Made by a program: the position numbers and the translations under genes. From NCBI RefSeq assembly GCF_964355755.1, contig NC_092676.1, forward strand, positions 28,564,288 to 28,628,287: a stretch of DNA of 64,000 bases. Reading direction: 5' to 3'. The notes beneath the pieces were generated by a model. It saw only the letters and a list, made by a program, of their open reading frames with translations, was not told where the DNA came from and ran no database searches. Positions 55,792 through 64,000 of the stretch are shown here, one piece after another. Within the stretch, counting starts at the first letter, position 1, and every line of letters starts with the position of its first letter. This DNA is from Antedon mediterranea (Eukaryota > Echinodermata > Crinoidea > Comatulida > Antedonidae).

Positions 55792-57671
55792 TTAGGTTTC
55801 AAATACAATCCGTTTTCCTAACGCTGTTTCTTCTATTCTCTGGTTGTAAATTGCATCAAACGCTCGTTTTGAGCGACAGTAAAGCGAGACTTCCAGTCGC
55901 CAACGATACCTACATTATTATATAATAAATAAGTTATAAGCATATTTAATAATAAAATATACTTTCAAATTATAGAAACAGTGCTCATATTCGGAACATG
56001 ATAATCTCATATTGATATCAGAATATTGGATTTTTTATAATATTTAAATTTAAGACGAATCTTTAATTATCTCAATCATGACAAATTGCAGTAATTGGTG
56101 TAGGCCCACTGAAAGACATTACAATGCATGCGTCCTTTGCTACGTCTGGTTGCCAGACGAAGTTTTGACAAAATATTTTAGCACATATTATGGCGTTCCA
56201 TAGGTATACTACTTGAGATTGTATATCTTCAGACAAAAATCGAACTAAAAAAAATAAATAAAAAAGACAATAAATACAGACTTGGGGCAAGTCTACTATT
56301 CATCGTACTATGTTATAAGTATATTTCTAAAACAAACAAAATTACCCTTTCTTGTGAAATTAATCTTCTGTTTAATCGCTTTCATGCTAGAAAACGTTGT
56401 ATTTTCTACAACTGTGTCTACTTGTTCCTCTGACAAAGGACGAGACAGAAAATCAGAAATCCGAATAACACATCCTTTGTGATCCTGTAACAATTAAAAA
56501 AATTAGAGGAGAAAAAAACATTGACAATTATTTTATATAGTCATCAAAAGTTGCTTTAGACTATAATCATCATCATCACAATTACTCTACAACGAACTAA
56601 ACTCACAAGTTTCATTTCTTCGTAAGTTAAGAACAAACAGTTCTTTTTATTTTGGTGTTGTTCATAGTACGGCAGATTGAAATCAAACCAAGTCCCATAC
56701 ATCACTAAGAATAAATAAAACAGTTATAATAACACACAGTGTATTACTGACACGCTGATGTCTGTCTTTCTTTAAGTCACGTAGACATACATTAAGACGA
56801 ATGTGATAATAATGACATCATTATCAAGGTTCACTTACTGTCGGTCTTGAGATATTCTTCAAAAAAGCTACCCCACTCCTCATACTCCTTTAAAAAGTTT
56901 CTTTGTAACATAAAATTCCAATAAGAAACAGCACTGTCCTTTGGGTTTCGAATCACGTACACCACCTTTATTTTAAAGAAAAAAAAATATACTAATAATA
57001 ATTGCATTTTTTTAAAATTCTACGCAAGAAATGTTACGCTTCAATGACTTTGTTTGACCTATGGTTTTTTACGCGTGTCGCTCGTCATTGTAATGAGATG
57101 TTGTCTCAGTATGACTAACTTCTATACCACACGTATGTTCTCAATTAATTATGTCTATCTAATTACAGCAAACTTATCTTTCCTTTTCCTTCAAGTATCT
57201 GTTTTGGTAGAACGTCAACTGGCGCGTGAGTCATCATAACTCTCGGTTTTTCTGTCGAAAAACTATCGAATTTTTCGCAAGTATCACTAAATTCTATAGG
57301 TCCACCAGCAGAGCTGTTAGCATAATCTTCCTTAACCTCATCTTTGTTTCCCTTACACAGAATATTTCTCACTAATTCTTGTGCCCAATGAGTTCCTAAT
57401 GAAAATACGGATGATCATCGTTATTGTTTATTAGTAGTATAACAGTGTATAGAGTGGGTTATTGAACCAAGTTTGAAAGAAGTAGGAGCTAAGTGCTTAC
57501 TAATAAAATGCATCATTTTTTCCCATTTATAGAAAACACGCATATAAGGACAAACTTGGGGATAACTTATGTTTTGCATAAATTTTGTATTTTTTAAATA
57601 TTTGCGTTTTCATATATATATTTGTGTAAATCAACAATTTCAGCCTTCGGGTTTTTGACTATTTATAAACC

Positions 57672-57703
57672 TGAATAAATAAATAAATAAATAAATAAAT
57701 AAA
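57672..57703. repeat. (AAAT)n microsatellite
   Basis: Eight aaat units in intron 1 of SULT copy E. Confidence 0.85.
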
Positions 57704-57826
57704 TGAATATCAAGAATAACCAAAACAAACACATACCGATTCGGTATAAAATTTTGTTAAAAAAAATTAACTGAACATACAAAGGATCATGTCCGTTATT
57801 TATGTAGTGGAATGTCATCCCTTAAG

Positions 57827-58018
57827 GGCCTTTCACACCTGTTCCGGCACGGTTCCGGTCCGGCAAATTGAACGCCAATGTTTCGTTTTCACGACGCTCC
57901 ACGCGGCTATGCGCCAGTCGTTATGCGCGTAGCCGCGTAAAAACGAAACATTTACGTTCGGTTAGACTTGACGGCGCCGGACCGGAACCGAACTGGAACA
58001 GGTGTGAAAGACCCTTTA
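57827..58018. mobile_element. GC-rich palindromic MITE, family 3 (possibly Harbinger-type)
   Basis: Ends agggcctttcacacctgttc and gaacaggtgtgaaagaccct are inverted; inner arms ggttccggtccgg and ccggaccggaacc also pair, as do ccacgcggctatgcgcc and gcgcgtagccgcg. It is flanked by TTA on the left and TTA (from tttatt) on the right, which suits a 3-bp PIF/Harbinger target duplication. It is in intron 1 of SULT copy E and much more GC-rich than its surroundings. Confidence 0.8.
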
Positions 58019-58579
58019 TTCGTGGAAATGAAATAAAAACACATGATGATTAAAAATTCGTTACAAGAATTCACATGTCTGATCACAACATAGGACATAC
58101 CACGATACGATACACTATCTTACCATATTGTTAGCTCTGTTATTTGTTTTAAAGACAATAAGAGCGTTCGGAAGTTTGTTTTATGATTATGTAAGTTGCT
58201 AAGCTTGGAAAACAAATTTTACGTCTTGAATAAAAGAGCTAATAATAACATTGCAATGATAAACAAACTAATTCACAGTCGATCTCGTCTCGTTTCATAC
58301 CGTCCCAAGATACGCCGATCGGTTACAATTATTTTACTCCGATTAATATCAACATGATCATAATTACCAGCTTTGGGATATGTAAGCACAAAAACATCAT
58401 CCTCTCTTACTTTGAAATTTGCTAGTTTTCTAGGGTTGGTATCACGCACAAGTGGTGGCCATTTAAAACCATTTATAACATTTACACCTAAAAACGGTTT
58501 TGGTTTGTCTGCTGCCATGTTGTTTTGTCTTGTCCGCCCGGCACCGTGTCAACATAATCACTAAAGTGTACTTTGCCCC

Positions 58580-58588
58580 TATAAATAG
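58580..58588 (-). promoter_or_regulatory. TATA-like box of SULT copy E
   Basis: The minus strand reads ctatttatagggg about 62 bp upstream of the ATG, followed by caaagtacactttag. Copies F and G share the downstream caaagtacactt word but lack the TATA-like part. Confidence 0.4.
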
Positions 58589-59310
58589 TTTAGAGGCTTT
58601 TTTAAGGTTGAGGTTTTTTCACAGGTCTTGGGAAGGTCACAACTCTAACTAACCAGAATCCCTTTGGGTGAACCTGCCAAAATCGAACAATGAAAATGAC
58701 TGGTTTTCGGATAATTTAAGTTAAAATTGCTTTTCTCCAAAACTACTCACCAATTAGCGTTGAAACTTGCTAGAAACATACTCTGGTATTGGAAGAACGT
58801 ACGCGTAAGGCAAATAATTTGACCAACTACAAACGAGTACGTATATAATTCGTCGCTTGTGATTGGACACACTACTCGTATCGCTTTTTACATCCTGTGT
58901 TAGTGTCTTTTTTAAACAACCTTTTTGATATTTGTTTGGGATGTTAATATAGTTTTTTAAGCTAGGTATTCAAAAAAAAAATCCTAAATTGTTTTATTTC
59001 TGAAGTTTACACCACTTTAACTTGATCTTGTTTTTTTCTTTTCTATTGTTATTGAAATTATTTTTACCAAAAATATGAATAAATACAAGGAATAAAAAAC
59101 AAAATAACATTGTCAACTTGTCAATGTTTATTATTACTGCCGATGGTATATTTGTGACAAAAGTATCTTCAGACGGTGGTGGTCAGAAACCATAACAGTT
59201 TACTAAGATTTTGTAGATGATAGATATAAAAATAGTCAAATATATCAAAAGTATATAAAAATTGAATGAATTTGATTTTTTCTTTATTAGTGAATAATTT
59301 AGCATCAATT
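58589..59310. other. Intergenic DNA between SULT copies E and F (duplicated segment)
   Basis: Matches 63200-64000 in order (ttttctccaaaactactcac, gaaacttgctagaaacata, aaacaacctttttga, gggatgttaatata, accactttaactt). It contains a diverged family 2 MITE at about 58795-58910. Confidence 0.8.
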
Positions 59311-61746
<2,436 letters not shown>

Positions 61747-62868
61747 TTAAGTTTTACTTGTCCGACCGGCACCGCGTCAACATAAAACTAAAGTGTACTT
61801 TGGAAGGCCCCTGGGTTAGCCGGCAAAGATAGCTATCATAAGGGTCAAAAACTGCTGTTCTGGCATGAGTTGGCATTTAAAAGGGTATAACAAAGGTGTG
61901 CATGCTGAAACGACGCAATGTTGTTTGCTTTGCCGTGACGACACGAATATATTTCTTTGTTTCCAAGACAGTAGGCCTAATCCAAATGACCATAAAGAAT
62001 TTAAATAAAACCATTGTATCCTGTCTTGGAAATGAGGGAAGGATAGTGAATTTAAAGATGTCTCCCTTAAAAAATAATTCTTAAAACGTTTATGTTGAAT
62101 ATACCATGTCACATAATAGTATCAATTGACCAAAAACTGGATAGAAGAAATATATTTACCTAGAAAAAAACTAATTTAAAGTAGGGAGTTGGGTTTTTGA
62201 TTGAATTTAACCATTCATTTTGTCATTTTATAAGTTTAAGTTTGCAAAATAACCGTATTCAAAGTCTGATTTAAATATTATCATGTTTTTGGAGCTTTAA
62301 CAATAAAGAAAAATAATAGCCTCTTATGAAGAATTTCGATGATTGTTATCCCTCGGAGCCTAAATTTTGGAATGATCGAATGCGTTGGTGGATATAAGCA
62401 TGAAGGAATTATTTTTTCCTTCATGTTAAAGGTCCGAATGTTCTCACATGCGATAAGCATGTTTTTTATATGGTTTTGACTATGTGTGCAGAGTTATTTA
62501 GTTAGTACTCGACTCCTTATTTAGTTTTTTACTCGGGGTACCCGAGTCTAGGACTCTCTCATCTTCTCCTCATCCATTTCCTCCATCTGGACACTATTGA
62601 GTAAAAAGTGCGAATTATAAAGTACTACTCCTCCCTCAATCGTTGTAGTATTGAGTTGGTATGAATATACTACAGGGACATGTCCTCAAAGCTATAAAGC
62701 CGGATTTTTAAATTTCAAACAGGATGCAGCCATATCACGTCTCGAAGATGGTACCGTATAGCCGTATTTGGTAGCTGATTTTGATGTGTATGTGACGTCA
62801 TCCCGTCTTATGAGAGTCATTACAGCTTCTTTTGCTGTACCCCGAGTATTGCACATTCGTGCTTGTTA
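61747..62868. other. Upstream region of SULT copy F and dispersed repeat
   Basis: 62088-62228 matches 3745-3905 in diverged form. 62500-62840 contains tactcggggtacccgagtc (hairpin) and ctgtaccccgagta. No coding sequence seen. Confidence 0.5.
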
Positions 62869-63085
62869 GTCCCATACAACACTGAGAAAAATAAAACAAA
62901 ACAGCTGTAATAACAATTAAATAACACAGTGTATTACTGTTCACGTTGATGTCTGTCAAACATCATCCTCTCTTATTTTGAAGTTTTGCTAATTTTGAGT
63001 CAGGGTTGGCATCACGCACCATTGGCGACCATTTAAAACCATTTATAACATTTACACCGAAAAACGGTTTTGGTTTGTCTGCCAT
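62869..63085 (-). pseudogene. SULT copy G remnant: exon 1 fused to exon 4 border
   Basis: 63085-62958 is exon 1 ([19 protein letters not shown] then SPMVRD), with an inserted base after about residue 33 that shifts the frame to a stop. The next stretch, 62957-62869, matches the end of exon 4 and the adjoining intron of copies E and F (gtcccatacaacactga, acagtgtattactg, tgatgtctgtc). A deletion has removed exons 2-3 and exons 4-6 are not seen. Dead copy. Confidence 0.85.
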
Positions 63086-64000
63086 GATTGTGCTTGTCCG
63101 ACCGGCACCGCGTCAATATAAACACTCAAGTGTACTTTTCCCCCAAAGTAGGAAGATTTAGAAGACATTTTTAGGTTGGTGACAATGGAAGTACTGTACT
63201 ACTATCTAATTTTGCTATTTTTTTAAAATACTGGTCTTGTGAATTAAGTTAACGACTCAAAATTATCCAGAATCCTTTTGGGGGAACATGCCAAATCGCA
63301 CAATCAAAATGGCTGCCATGTTTTGAATAAAAATTATGGTTTTAAGAGAATTTAAGTTAAAATTACTTTTCTCCAAAACTATACTCACAAATAATGATTG
63401 AAACTTGCTAGAAACATATCGGTATTGGAAAAACGAAGCTATAGGCTGAGGTCTTTCAAGTTAATACATTGGTAAAAAGATAAATAAATATTTTGGTACA
63501 CATGACGTTTCATACTTATAACACTTGAGCCCGGAATATTTCCAGGCTGGTGGACTAACATAAAACCCCAATAAATAAGACTTGGGGTAAGTCTACGTAG
63601 AAACCATACTATAATATTAGACATTTTTAGAATCCTGTAGGAGAAGGTTGATTCTTCTCTATGACGCATCGCAAGGACGTACGCGCAAGGCAAATAACTT
63701 GACCAATCACAAACGAGTACGTTTGTGATCCGTCGCTTGTGATTGAACAAACTTCTTGTATCGCTTTTTACATCCTTGCGTTACGTTCTTGGGTTAGTGT
63801 CTTTATTAAACAACCTTTTTGACATTTTTTGTTTTTTGTTGGGATGTTAATATATATTTTTTATAGCTAGCTAAAAATCTCAAATTGTTTTATTTCTAAA
63901 GCTTATACCACTTTAACTTCTCTACGTGCTCTTGTTCTTGATCTTGTTTCTTGCTGTATTTTCTTTTATATTTTTATTAAGATTGTTTTTTACTAAAAAT
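63086..64000. other. Duplicated SULT intergenic segment, with family 2 MITE
   Basis: Parallels 58600-59100, including ccagaatccttttggg and aaacttgctagaaacatat. A family 2 MITE arm set lies at about 63660-63800 (cgcaaggacgtacgcgcaag, ccaatcacaaacgag, gtcgcttgtgattga). A short unrelated segment at about 63440-63650 interrupts the match. In copy F the same flank precedes a SULT last exon, so another gene is expected beyond the right edge. Confidence 0.75.

Larger units (their letters stand above)
55792..58518 (-). pseudogene. Cytosolic sulfotransferase (SULT1-like), copy E, with two defects
   Basis: Exons by homology: 58518-58368, 57395-57178, 56965-56839, 56704-56607, 56484-56346 and 55909-55792. 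Exons 1-5 look conserved: TYPKAG loop, MMTHAPVDVLPKQ, VIRNPKDSAVSYW. Two breaks are visible. (1) In exon 6 one base is missing at about 55858-55861 (cgtttgatg where the others have cgttttgacg); the frame shifts after GDWKSRF and stops at 55835, losing about the last 20 residues. (2) The donor after exon 2 reads AAG|ATAAGT instead of AAG|GTAAGT (57177-57176). An assembly error could explain the first but hardly both. A TATA-like box remains at 58580-58588. Probably a recent pseudogene. Confidence 0.85.

Noticed and set aside
57163-57177. AT-AC (U12-type) intron as explanation for the odd donor of SULT copy E
   Set aside because: The sequence ATAAGT lacks the U12 ATATCCTT donor consensus and the acceptor is AG; all sister copies have GTAAGT, so a point mutation is simpler.

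Overview
This is a window of an animal nuclear genome. Genes are split by GT-AG introns, the DNA is very AT-rich, and introns and intergenic DNA are full of tandem repeats, small palindromic elements and tRNA-derived SINEs. The frequent TAGGCCTA-type words and the gene set suggest a marine invertebrate deuterostome, perhaps an echinoderm. This is an impression from composition, not a proof.

Layout. 1-25.8 kb is mostly the introns of one minus-strand gene with an F-BAR-like N-terminus. Four exons can be joined in phase (25776 down to 4749) and the 3' part lies beyond the left edge. Its introns hold seven separate tandem arrays, with units of 63, 21, 17, 17, 6 and about 56 bp plus a TA tract. 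One array is 2.5 kb of a 17-bp unit in a few variants. They also hold a SINE family, a palindromic MITE family, a tRNA or tRNA-like gene, and a possible ZNF143-type promoter with an ATG exon.

25.8-39.4 kb is a compact housekeeping block. NDUFA9 (complex I subunit, +, 10 coding exons, 379 aa) starts head-to-head with the F-BAR-like gene and ends tail-to-tail with KRR1 (ribosome biogenesis KH protein, -, 7 coding exons, 347 aa). KRR1 is head-to-head with an unrecognised basic protein gene (+, about 316 aa) whose first intron holds a dead non-LTR retrotransposon. Next comes a C6orf89-like membrane protein gene (+, 6 exons, 339 aa).

39.6-64 kb is a tandem array of cytosolic sulfotransferase (SULT) genes, all on the minus strand and all with six coding exons in the same phases. 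Copies A, B, C, D and F are open end to end when spliced by hand. Copy E has a frameshift in the last exon and a GT-to-AT change in one splice donor. Copy G is a remnant of exon 1 joined to the edge of exon 4. Intron 4 of copy D (5' to 3' on the gene) is swollen by a three-deep nest of inverted-repeat elements; the innermost has 9-bp flanking duplications typical of Mutator-like elements. The duplicated flank at the right edge predicts another copy just outside the window.

Working together: apart from shared (bidirectional) promoter regions, the genes are functionally unrelated. The SULT array is a typical expanding detoxification or metabolite-conjugation cluster undergoing birth and death. 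I found no operon, CRISPR array or clearly new molecular system; the most unusual items are the variant-coded 17-bp array and the nested elements.
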